Shown here one piece after another: positions 38,700 through 48,512 of a stretch of 64,000 bases of DNA. The stretch comes from Thamnidium elegans. Its lineage: Eukaryota; Mucoromycota; Mucoromycetes; Mucorales; Mucoraceae. The notes below the pieces were generated by a model. It had not been told where the DNA came from. It saw only the letters and a program-made list of their open reading frames with translations, and did no database searches. The first letter of the stretch is position 1. The number at the start of each line of letters is the position of its first letter. Location: the NCBI GenBank assembly GCA_025201345.1, contig JAIXMG010000006.1, positions 124,001 to 188,000 of the forward strand, in the 5' to 3' direction. The position numbers and the translations under genes are program-made.

Positions 38700-40011
38700 C
38701 AGGTAAATTTTTATTGAGAGTTATTCAAGAGTGTTTGACTAATCCTCTTCTCTTAGAACGCTATTGATTACGGTAGTCCTCTGGACGTGCAACGCTGTTA
38801 TGGTTTACATTCGGGTTGTATTATGCCATAATTAATATTGTTTGGATGAGCTTGCCAGGTATTTTGCTACTTACAACTGCAGGTAAATCGCTTATTGAGA
38901 GCTATTTACAAACACGAAACTGACTCTTCTTTGTTATAATTCTGTTAATTACGGCTGCTTTTTGAGCGAATAATATGCATTAGAACATTATTAATTGCGG
39001 CTGTTCTCTAGGCGTGCAACGCTGTAATGGTTTCTCGTTCGGGTTGCATTTGTCTAGTTAATTGTTGTGTAAATTAAAGGCTCTTCTTTGACTTGTAATC
39101 AATACTGTTCAATGCATGCGGACAAGCTCTAACTTATTTATAAGTTCAGGTAAATTTTTATTGAGAGTTATTCAAGAGTATTTGACTAATCCTCTTCTCT
39201 TAGAACGCTATTGATTACGGTAGTCCTCTGGACGTGCAACGCTGTTATGGTTTACATTCGGGTTGTATTATGCCATAATTAATATTGTTTGGATGAGCTT
39301 GCCAGGTATTTTGCTACTTACAACTGCAGGTAAATCGCTTATTGAGAGCTATTTACAAACACGAAACTGACTCTTCTTTGTTATAATTCTGTTAATTACG
39401 GCTGCTTTTTGAGCGAATAATATGCATTAGAACATTATTAATTGCGGCTGTTCTCTAGGCGTGCAACGCTGTAATGGTTTCTCGTTCGGGTTGCATTTGT
39501 CTAGTTAATTGTTGTGTAAATTAAAGGCTCTTCTTTGACTTGTAATCAATACTGTTCAATGCATGCGGACAAGCTCTAACTTATTTATAAGTTCAGGTAA
39601 ATTTTTATTGAGAGTTATTCAAGAGTATTTGACTAATCCTCTTCTCTTAGAACGCTATTGATTACGGTAGTCCTCTGGACGTGCAACGCTGTTATGGTTT
39701 ACATTCGGGTTGTATTATGCCATAATTAATATTGTTTGGATGAGCTTGCCAGGTATTTTGCTACTTACAACTGCAGGTAAATCGCTTATTGAGAGCTATT
39801 TACAAACACGAAACTGACTCTTCTTTGTTATAATTCTGTTAATTACGGCTGCTTTTTGAGCGAATAATATGCATTAGAACATTATTAATTGCGGCTGTTC
39901 TCTAGGCGTGCAACGCTGTAATGGTTTCTCGTTCGGGTTGCATTTGTCTAGTTAATTGTTGTGTAAATTAAAGGCTCTTCTTTGACTTGTAATCAATACT
40001 GTTCAATGCAT
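38700..40011 (+). repeat. 447-bp tandem repeat, about 2.9 copies
   Basis: Copies begin at 38700, 39147 and 39594 (period exactly 447 both times); the third ends at the right inverted repeat after about 418 bp. The copies differ by a single base that I can see (GAGTG versus GAGTA near the start). Each unit is itself a diverged dimer: GTGCAACGCTGT...TTCGGGTTG occurs twice per unit, about 228 bp apart (38787 and 39013). No coding potential. Confidence 0.95.
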
Positions 40012-40076
40012 GCGTCCCAACTCTTGAAACATGCATATACTTTTCACAAGATCAAAAATTCAGTCACTTTTTGATC
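40012..40076 (-). repeat. Right terminal inverted repeat, inner element
   Basis: 65 bp, perfect complement of 34086-34150; its inner edge directly abuts the last satellite copy. Confidence 0.92.
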
Positions 40077-40104
40077 TAGCTTTTTGGAAAAATTAGTGTC
40101 TGAC

Positions 40105-40152
40105 TTTGGAAAAAATTTAATCACTTATTGGAAAATGAGGTGGGAAATCCGG
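40105..40152 (-). repeat. Right terminal inverted repeat, outer transposon
   Basis: Complement of the left repeat; followed by TA at 40153-40154. Confidence 0.85.
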
Positions 40153-40154
40153 TA

Positions 40155-41295
40155 CATATACATACTGTATACTACCTAACATTTCGGAAATAACTAGATT
40201 TTATTGGTTTATAAATAATAAAAGTCATTATTGTTAAAACACCGATTGTTTTTGAATGATAACCTTGGTTTTCTTTTTTTCCTTTTCTTTTTCTCTTTTT
40301 CTAAAAACGAACTCACAGGTATGTCGTAACGTAACTTAATATTATTTTCGTCTTCTGCTTTCAAACTTTTTACTTGTTTACTGATGCTGGGCTAATGTCG
40401 CCCCTTTGGGGATTACATTACCTCCATCTTCACCTAAACAACTAAAAGCTAAGGGTGAAAGCACTTGTAGCACACTCTATTATGATCCACACGGGGATAG
40501 TCAACCGACCTGCAAAACAGCAGTGTAAGGAGCTTCCAGCGAGACACTTAGAGTAGTTGCCCTTTTTGTCTGTGATGTAACTTCGTCTTCCAACCATTCC
40601 ACGATTTGGGCACGTGCTTAAGACAAGATTTTGTATATGATCTCATTAACTTTTTTAAGCCTAATTTCTTTTGAATTACTCTTTCTTTTCCTTTCAGGAG
40701 GAAGAGAAAGAAATAGGGATACTTCAGTAAATTAATTCAAGCTGGCTATTTTTGAAGCTATTCAGAGATTACTCATTCAACAATTCCTTTTAATGGCTTA
40801 TGTTATATTATGCAGTATCGCGATATCCATTAACTTTACCTAACCTATACTAAATAAAGCGCTTTATATAAATTAAAACTTGATACAAATTAAGGCAATC
40901 GTTTGTCAAATGTAGGTCAATTTCATTTATTACCTTCCGCGTAAACTTTCGACTTCATACTAACTTAAAAAGGTGTTGAAACAGTTTTGTAAGCGAGAAA
41001 AAGACAGACGCTGCAGCTGCGACACTCTTTTCTTATTAAACTCCCATAAGAAAAGTCATATCATTTTTACGTAAGTTGTTTTACAGTTGTGTGTAATAAA
41101 TATTTATGTAATATTTAAGGCTTAGATCGGAAGAGTTAAGTTATCAAAAATTGAATGATGTTTTATTGATATGTTGGGTTATTTATATGTTTGATAAGTA
41201 ATACGAATAGGTAAAGATAGTAATAGAATATGGTAATAAAGAATATAATGAAATAAGAGTAATTGTTATTACTTTAAATCAATCATCTAAATACA
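40155..41295. other. Intergenic, between two transposons
   Basis: About 1.1 kb with scattered coding-like short frames but nothing recognisable. Contains a pyrimidine-rich patch at 40271-40305 and a purine patch at 40699-40717. Confidence 0.45.
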
Positions 41296-42063
41296 GTAGT
41301 CATTGAGCTTAGAATATTGCAGTTTGAACAACTTCATTTTTTTTTAAAAAAAAAAATCTTTCTTTCGATATATATCTACTTTTTGATAAATAACATAAAA
41401 TAGTACTGTTTGATATTACTAATAAAACTACCGAGAAGCGAAATGAACTTTCAGATTTCAAAATAGGCCAGATTATTGGCCTACATCAGCATACATTGGG
41501 AAAAATCAGTAAGCTTTTGGGTATCCCTAAGTCGACAGCCGCTAGCATCGTACCCCGTTGGAAAAAAACAAAGGAACAGTTACAAACAAAGCTCGACCTG
41601 GAAGACCTGAAAAACTTTCCGAATCGGGTAAACGTCTTCTGTCTAGAAATATTCGTCGAGAGACCTTCCAACTTTACAATCACTTTATTGGAAATTTGAA
41701 CGATGCTGATATTTGCATTTACAGGAAGACTTTCGCTTCGTATTTGAAGGAATTAGGTTTCAGTTCGTTTTCTCCTGCTAGGAAGTCAGGAATGACACCT
41801 ACACATATGGAAAAAAGCGTTTCCTGTCATACTGGCAAGTATGCCTAAAAGATGTCAGTCTGTAATAGACAATAACGGTGGCTGCTCTAAATACTAAAAA
41901 AAAAAAAAAAAAGTTATTTTTTGTAAAAATAATACTCTTTTCTTTAAGGATTTAAAATTTGGTAATGTTTGCAAGACTTTTTATTAACTAGCTTTACTGT
42001 TTGAATTCGGATGTGTATAACACTTTTCAAAAAAATTAAATTCGTTCAAACGTGACTGTATAA
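41296..42063 (+). mobile_element. Tc1/mariner transposon relic
   Basis: A frame-shifted transposase N-terminus is flanked by weak Tc1-like ends: TACAGT at 41296 and ACTGTA near 42056-42061, with GTTTGAAC also shared in inverted orientation. Only the DNA-binding part of the transposase is left; the catalytic core is missing, so it is an internally deleted relic. The ends are diverged and their exact borders are tentative. Confidence 0.5.
41441..41848 (+). pseudogene. Tc1-type transposase N-terminal fragment with a frameshift
   Basis: Reads FKIGQIIGLHQHTLGKISKL then IPKSTAASIVPRWKKTKEQL in one frame (an HTH typical of Tc1/Tc3 transposases), shifts near 41590, and continues in the next frame as KARPGRPEKLSESGKRLLSR, the usual GRP-type linker, then YRKTFASYLKELGFSS, the second HTH. 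It stops at 41848, before any DDE catalytic motif. Confidence 0.72.
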
Positions 42064-42205
42064 ACTGCTTTTCTCTCTTTTTAACAAAATACCTTGAAAT
42101 TACCATTGCACCTTGATATAATCCAGACGTAAACCTTGGGGCCGCCCTATGAAACGGCAACGTATATGGCTCATACTCCTTCCATTCTGGACCTTTAAGT
42201 CATAG
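41983..42205 (-). pseudogene. Unrecognised open coding fragment
   Basis: A stop-free minus frame of about 72 codons without an ATG: LKGPEWKEYEPYTLPFHRA, then PRFTSGLYQGAMVISRYF and a tail ending SNSKAS-stop. The composition looks like real protein, but I cannot name it. It overlaps the tentative right end of the Tc1 relic, so one of the two calls is probably wrong at the edge. Confidence 0.3.
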
Positions 42206-42384
42206 GTATAACATCCCAGCAGATTTTTGTAAACATTAGCGCGAATAACGTCTTGTTTGGACCACTAATATAGGAAAGTTTTACTTTTGATCACAAATAG
42301 TCCCCCTCCCAAAAAAAACAGCAAACGGAATCGATAAAATTTTCTTTGTTTTTCAAGTATAAATTTTATTATATGTATATACAC

Positions 42385-44034
42385 CTAGGCTCCTAAACCT
42401 CTTCTCTTTGCTCGCATAAAGACTTGAACAGGTTCTTTAATACCATCGTCATTATTACCAATAGCATCACCTTGTTTCCAACTAATGATTAAATAAAAAC
42501 AACAGGTTAGTCTATAAAAAAAAAAACTAATAGAATTCAAAAAAAAAACTAATAGAATTCAAAAAAAAAACTTTACCCCATAGCAGCCAACATACGGTGA
42601 CCAATATTACTAGATGAAATAGGCACTGAGTCTGATGCAACTAATTTACCGTGATCGCTATCTCGAGCTGGTGTCCTACTAGGTGCTCTTGCTTTACTCT
42701 TGAATTTACTAGTAGTTGTTGTAGTTGTTGTAGTTTTAATATGCTGTTTATAAGATTCTGGTATACAAGTTTTTGATGTTTTTGAAAGTGTAATTGTTCT
42801 ATACATATAAAAAAAGACGGTTAGAATTACTTTGTTACTCATATCCATTTTTATACTCACTTTTTGTTTGATCCAGAACGTAAAACCTCCAACTGAAATA
42901 ATTTTGCAATCTTTGGTACAACAATACTATGACCATGATACGTGAGATTTGAAAGTTTATATGTTTTAATATGATCTCTTCTGATAAATTCATGCAATAT
43001 TCTATAAAACCCCCCCCCCCTTTACATTAGTAACTGAATATACACACACATATGTATAACTTACTGGTCAAGTAGATTCTTCTTTTTGCCTTTAAATTTC
43101 TCAGTTTGCATCGATTGCATACGTTGTTTTAAATTACTTTGTTTTTTCGCTTGCTTCTTTACTCTATTCTTTTCTTGCTGCATCATACTTTTATAGCTAT
43201 TCTTTAAGCTATCAGGTACATTCTCTAACAAATCAAAGCTCATGCCACTTTCTAACAAGATATTATCCTCTTCATCCTGATCCAACCCAAATTCTTGGTC
43301 GGAATCACAGATATCATCCAGGGTTGCATCTTCCAGCATCGCATAATCATAAAAGTCCTCGTTATCTTTGTGTCCCCGTTTGACAGGTTCTTCAAACTGT
43401 AAGATATCGTTTTTACCCCAATGACTAAGCGCTTCTAACATACTGATATCTTCACTACTACTAACAGAGGATAAGTCATCGTCATCATCTTCGCTATCAA
43501 TACGAATCGAATCGTCTTGTAAGACCTTTTGCTTCTTTCGTTCGTAGTTTGATAATACAGGTCTTTGTTTTAACATGGGTAAAGTAGCTTGTGGTGAAAC
43601 GACATTAGGCGCAGGAGTAGAATCGAAAAAGAAACCTAAATCCTCTTCTGGTTCTAAATCGGGTAACTCTGTTGATGTAAGTTGAGATAAGGAAACTTTT
43701 GAAAGTTGATCAAAGGTTGCCAATTGAGGCTTTTGATCCAAGATTGAATCACTGGAGACAATGTAAACTAAATAAAAGAGTTAAGTACTGAGAACAACTG
43801 AAAGTATCGATTGTATATAAGGAGCTTTTTTTTTTTTTTTTTACCTTCTTCTTCTGTACTATGAGAAAGATGTAACTTTGATCGTAAAGGCGCTGACGGC
43901 GTAGAACCAACGAGTTCTTTTAAAGCTTTGGTCTTGTCAAATCCAAACCCGCCTCCTCTTGGGTGATCTCTAGCTTCTCCCTTCTTTCGCTTATTAATTT
44001 GCTTTTTAAACTTTGAGCCTTTTGGTTTAGCCAT
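42385..44034 (-). CDS. SQS1: R3H and G-patch protein, SQS1-like
   Basis: Multi-exon gene for about 450 residues. Seen: basic N-terminus MAKPKGSKFKKQINKRKKGE with an RGGGFGFD patch, an acidic middle (DSEDDDDDLSSVSSSED), a basic coiled region (EKNRVKKQAKKQSNLKQRMQ), an R3H-like segment (HEFIRRDHIKTYKLSNLTYH, KIAKLFQLEVLRSGSNKKTI) and a C-terminal G-patch (IGHRMLAAMGWKQGDAIG ... RAKRRGLGA). The order R3H then terminal G-patch matches yeast Sqs1/Pfa1, which activates the DEAH helicase Prp43 in splicing and ribosome assembly. Introns lie near 43810, 43030, 42830 and 42530; one holds a run of ten C at about 43010-43020, another a perfect short direct repeat (42515-42570). Confidence 0.88.
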
Positions 44035-44449
44035 TGATAAGAGACACCAAAAAAGGTTTTTTTTTCTACTGCAGACTTAAAGAAAAAAAAAAAAAAAAAC
44101 TGGGCCAATAAGAATAGAAAAAGTTAAATATCTTCTCTATTCTTCAGTAAAAGGTTTCTTAATACCTCCTTTAGTAGAGGGTTTTTTAAAAAGTATAACA
44201 AATATGTATACCGAAATGCTAACGAATCTGCTCGAATTAGTAGACTTTGCTTGATATCATTTCATCCTCTACTACATATTAAAAAAAAACTTAAATAAAA
44301 CCTGCAAGATTACCAGAAGGTCTGATCACACGGCATATATATCAACTACCTCATCTGCTGCAGTTTCATTCTATCTTCTCTTATAACAAAACTAATTCTA
44401 CAGCTTTAACCAGTATAAAACGTAGACGAGATATGGATACAGGCGCTGG

Positions 44450-44722
44450 CTAAAAAAAAACCCCAGGAGGAAAATGTGGCTGTAGAAACGAGCAAAAGCA
44501 TACTTTAATTTAGACTGTGTAGTCTTGAGAATACCGGAATTAGCTTCATCATTTGACAATTCTAAAAGATCCATGGCTTTAGCAACTGTAGTTCGATGAC
44601 TTCATGGTCAGCAGGACAAAGCTCCAGGTTGGATAACAAATTTGCTTTCATCTTGATAGAGAGAGGATTCAAATCTTGTTTAGTTTGAAGGTCACCCTCA
44701 CTCTGTTCCATACCAATAAAAT
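44450..44722 (-). pseudogene. Small decayed coding fragment, unrecognised
   Basis: Minus strand reads MEQSEGDLQTKQDLNPLSIK, then MKANLLSNLELCPADHEVIE, and after a one-base shift VAKAMDLLELSNDEANSGIL followed by KTTQSKLKYAFARF. The two halves look like one ancient coding sequence with a frameshift. Family unknown. Confidence 0.35.
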
Positions 44723-45001
44723 CAATCAGAAAAAAAGTTTATTGAACTTTCCATGACTTCGAATATACTGTTCTTTTAAAACAGAACGTTTGGAGACATG
44801 TTTTTCCTATGTTGCTTTACATTTGATAATTCAGGCATACGCTACTCATGATAGTCTATACAAACGAATTGTTCCGATATATATAGCAACCTCTGGTCCT
44901 ATCACTTCCACTTAGGGCGTCCGTAGACTACTGCCCGTACTTGCGCATAACAGGTAGATTCCTTTGCTGAAAATGTTTAACACAGAAAGAAAAAAAAAGG
45001 G

Positions 45002-45444
45002 TTAATTCTTGGTATATCAACATCTACACCGCCCCAGTGCCAATTTATGACGCAATTTTTTGGCGCGCCTCCAACAGGTAAAAAACAAGTTTTTTTAATT
45101 ACGTGAGAAAGTAAACATATTATGATGATTAAATAAGGCTAATTCTTGGTAAACCACCAGCAAATAACAGGTTTTTTTTATTTAATTACGTATGAGTACG
45201 TGAGAAAGTAAATTGTAATATAAATAAATAAACACCTTTTTATCATGATTAAATCAACCTATTTATTCCATCCTTTTCTTTCTCCCCCCTTTTTTTTTAA
45301 CAATGAATCCATATACAAACAAGTATGTTTTATATAATCTGATGTCTAGATGTTTCAAAAAGAGCTTCCCTATGATATGGTGATGTCGATGCAGAAATTT
45401 CCCTAAATTGGCACTGGGTGGTGTAAACGGGTACCAGGAATTAA
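45002..45444. mobile_element. MITE-like non-autonomous element, copy A
   Basis: Ends are imperfect inverted repeats of about 45 bp: left TTAATTCTTGGTA...ACACC...CCAGTGCCAATTTA, right TAAATTGGCACTGGG...GGTGTAAAC...TACCAGGAATTAA. A second partial left-type end starts at about 45140. No coding sequence. The right half matches, in opposite orientation, the DNA at about 60815-61010, so this is a family with at least two members in the window. Confidence 0.72.
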
Positions 45445-46068
45445 AACAATTCCAGATTGGGGAAACAAGAACGGGTACAAGATAGATCAGGAATAGTAAT
45501 TTGATGCAGGAAATAAAGGGCTAGAATTGAGTAGGAGATTGTGGAACAGGAATACCCACGTAAATAGATTTAAGACATGTCTAAGTCAAGGAAACAGGGA
45601 ATTACAGAATAAATTCATAACAGAAATCTACTTGGAACTAGCCACATTGCTTCGTAATATAGAGGGAGAACAAGTATTGAACTTTCTTGCATGAAACAAA
45701 TAGGTGCTTCATTTTTTGGTATACAAATGATTAAATAGATCAAATGGGGCCCTATTTTATCAAACTAATAAGAATTTATTCTATTCTATCTTTTTTTTTT
45801 TTTTAGAATAAATAAATTTTAACGATGTATACCAGTAAGTGTTATATATATATATATATATATATATATGCTCCTTTAACTATATCTTATATTCATTTAT
45901 CATTCTTCTTTTTTCTAGCGTTTTTGTTTTCTTTATGTTCATACAAATGGGTACTATTCTTCTTGATGCAGCTGCCTCGTATAAGGCCACTAATTATAAA
46001 CACATAAATGTGGCCCACTCAACTGTGATGTCAGTTTCGCTATTTGCACACGTTTATTTGCACCCGTG

Positions 46069-47690
46069 CCACATACTAGTTCACTAAAAATGACATCTCC
46101 TGATTATGAAGAACTAAAAAATTATTTAAATGGCCACAAGAAGTCGTCATTTATTAAATCCATAAACGACAATATTGATATGCTTCCCATGTGGTCCACT
46201 GAAGATAATGCATATACAGGCCCTGCTTTATTTAGTATCTGGTATGAAAGATATAAACAAGCTTATGGTGAATTCAATGAGAACTCAAAGAACTTAAAAA
46301 AGCCACAATACAATTGTCTCATTTGGAATTCGGTCATTGATAAAAGCAGAAGAAAATGATTAAAATCAAGTTATCGTGAAGGCGCATTAGGCTAGTTAAC
46401 AGAAGCCTAACGCGCCGCCACTGAGGAAAGAAGGCGTTTACTCAAGCCTGGTACTACGACCTCTTATTATGCTGATTCTGGCAAAATTGCAGCCTATGAA
46501 AATGCCCAAGTGATTGATGAAGCTAATCAAGACGACTCTTCCTCAAATATCAACCGAAAATCGTGAAACTGACGTTTTACTTTTTTCGGTATCCATTTGA
46601 TGCAAAAAAAAAAAAAAAGGGAAGTCGTTTGAAACTAAAGAGAGTAGCATAGTGGCCCGTATGAAAAGGCATGTGATAGCTCTTTTATTGAAGGATTCAT
46701 TAACCCTAACAGAAACAATGAAATTGTTATTTTCAAGTATCATAAACTTAGTGGGCCACTTAATTTACACTGAGATGAGACATATGTTGTTGACACGACA
46801 GTTAAATGATCTTGAAAGAAATACAATTTTTGATGATATCATCTTCGGTTTAGACGTAACCACGCTCCAGATGTTTGATGAAATAGTTGATAAATGTCAT
46901 GATTTAAATACGTTGCTCATTAGAATCTCAACAACCAAAAGTAAATTGCTAGTTGATAATAAACGCCAATCAGATGGCTACAAGATGCTCAAGGTTTTAG
47001 ATATAGTGTAAGTAATCAGATTAAAATCCCCGCCCATCAACTGATTTTTTTTCTCTCCTAGAGCTGAAAATATGGACAAACAAACTGATGCCCACATTTC
47101 TGAGTTGACATTTTATAGAAGGTTTGCGATGTTGCTAGACTTTGTTTTTAGTGATCTTGATATGACTTTGGACGACAGTGAAACAATTGCAGAAGCCACA
47201 AAAATGGCACAACAGCAAAGCGTGCAAAATGTTACAAGCTGTTTTGGTAGAAAAATTGATTTATTGTTAAGAATCAAGGATTTAAAGGTTGGTTTGGCCT
47301 CCAACGAATGGAAAAAAACAAAACATTTGTACAATCAGCAGCAAAGTAAAAACTTTCGAATTAATTGCTCGATTTTAAATGAATTATTCATTCGAAGTAG
47401 TGGAAAGGTCAACAAACTTGTTGCAATTGATTTCATAGGTGCGGCTGGATATATGTATTGTATAACATTAAAAGACGATGTGTATGTAGCGAAATACCAT
47501 TTCGACTTTATTACCTACCGATATTGCTCATCTTGATTCATTTAAAAAAGACAGTGAAGATATTATTTAAGTGGAAAGACCTTTTATGTGAAACAATCTT
47601 TACGTTGAAAAAATGTATGATGGACCAACAGCTTTCGGGCGCTGTTAGATCCTCCTGACTCTGACATCCCCGTATCGATGAAGGACGTAG
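46069..47690 (+). pseudogene. Decayed gene of a lineage-specific family with a D...ExK signature
   Basis: Pieces in order: MTSPDYEELKNYLNGHKKSS to DKSRRK-stop (46090-46359), RRLLKPGTTTSYYADSGKIA (about 46420-46565, other frame, then stop), a long open part from about 46620 to 47008, a normal intron (47009-47060), and 47061-47536 containing CFGRKIDLLLRIKDLKVGLA followed by SNEWKKTK. After HFDF near 47510 the frame shifts to PTDIAHLDSFKKDSEDI and on to LLDPPDSDIPV beside the 5.8S piece. The Asp of RKID and the ExK of NEWKK are spaced as in PD-(D/E)XK nucleases; that is inference. Family name unknown; several stops and shifts make it a pseudogene. Confidence 0.6.
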
Positions 47691-47757
47691 CAAAGTGCGA
47701 TAACTAGTGTGAATTTCATATTCAGTGAATCATCGAGTTTTTGAACGCATCTTGCAA
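47671..47757 (+). pseudogene. Partial 5.8S rRNA pseudogene
   Basis: Contains the near-universal 5.8S core ATCGATGAAGGACGTAGCAA, GTGCGATAACTAGTGTGAAT, CATATTCAGTGAATCATCGA and TTGAACGCATCTTGCA in order and without gaps. Compared with fungal 5.8S as I know it, it lacks the first ~45 bases (the AACTTTNAACAATGGATCTC part) and the 3' end, and shows about four substitutions, mostly C-to-T-like. No 18S or 28S sequence flanks it. So it is an inserted fragment, not a working rDNA unit. Confidence 0.88.
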
Positions 47758-48512
47758 CACCATCAGTGTTCTTCACTCCAAAGAGTGATAGAATAAAAGA
47801 AACAACATTTACAGAGGAACAAGAAGAACAACTTTGATAATTACTTAATATACAAATATGTAAATAAAATACCAATGTTATTCCCCTACCCTTTTAATGA
47901 ACAAAAAAAAATCATAATGTTCTGTCACAGACGTTTGTCGCCATTTATATAGAAGAAATACACGTATATTAGAACGGTGTTTTAATGATTTGGCGTTTAG
48001 AGTGACTGCAAAAGCTGTGCAGGCCTGGAATAAAAAGATCCAAACTGTACTACCTGTAAATTACGTCATTTGCCCATACCCCCCTTCTTCCCCTTTTTTG
48101 TTTGTTTGAAATCTAGGCTTTTTTCATTGTACAATAAAAGCATACAAGGGGAAAAAATAATTTTGACAAGGGAAAAAAAAAAATTTCAAGCTTAGCTTTA
48201 AACCACAAACCCCCCCATACCGCTCAAAAAAAAAAAAAAAAAAAAAAAAAAAGTATACAGAAAGTAGAAATAAGCGCGTTATTTATAGTTACACCTTATT
48301 TATTGAGGTTGGTTACAGTACAACCCAAAAGGATGACGTATTAGGCTGGCCGATCACCTTTTTTTAAAAAAAAAAATTTTCCCTCCATTTGAAAAGATTC
48401 TATTATTTTTTTTATTTTTTTTTTCACCTTTTTTCTCTCTCTTTTTCTTTTTTTAATAATATACCTTCTTTTTTTTTCTTTTTTTTTTATTTCCTTATTC
48501 TAACTTAAAATA
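47758..48512. promoter_or_regulatory. Upstream region of YPD1
   Basis: No gene seen. Long A, T and TC-rich runs, with the final 150 bp before the YPD1 start being almost pure pyrimidine (48400-48500). Such T-rich stretches directly before start codons occur at several genes in this window. Confidence 0.4.

Larger units (their letters stand above)
34086..40076. mobile_element. Inner 5991-bp TIR element carrying an intact gene of unknown function
   Basis: Bounded by 65-bp inverted repeats that I find identical base for base (34086-34150 and 40012-40076), each bordered by TA (34084-34085 and 40077-40078), inserted into the outer Tc1-like element. Contents left to right: a split gene for a 579-residue unknown protein (+), a 540-bp spacer, a degenerate LINE 3' end (+), and a 447-bp tandem repeat in 2.9 copies that touches the right repeat. 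No transposase motif was recognised. Identical ends and an intact gene argue for a recent insertion. It may be mobilised in trans by a Tc1/mariner-type enzyme, or the unknown protein may itself act in transposition. Confidence 0.85.
32545..40152. mobile_element. Outer Tc1/IS630-type DNA transposon, interrupted by a second element
   Basis: Inverted terminal repeats: left end 32545 onward (CTGGATTTCCCACCTCATTT...) and right end up to 40152 (its complement), about 48 bp with two mismatches, each bordered by TA (32543-32544 and 40153-40154). A DDE transposase frame lies just inside the left end. The element is split at about 34084 by the inner element; removing that leaves roughly 1.6 kb, the usual size of a Tc1/mariner element. 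Ends are less than perfectly matched and the transposase is broken, so it looks old and inactive. Confidence 0.85.
44109..46065. other. Intergenic region with relics and a MITE
   Basis: Upstream of the SQS1 gene. Holds a short coding relic on the minus strand (44450-44720), a MITE-like repeat (45002-45444) and a TA microsatellite at 45845-45868. No intact gene. Confidence 0.5.

Noticed and set aside
42110..42260. GC-richer patch considered as a 5S rRNA or other RNA gene
   Set aside because: No 5S internal promoter-like sequence or cloverleaf was seen; it reads better as a short protein-coding relic on the minus strand.
47645..47875. 76-codon minus frame
   Set aside because: Antisense of the 5.8S rRNA fragment.
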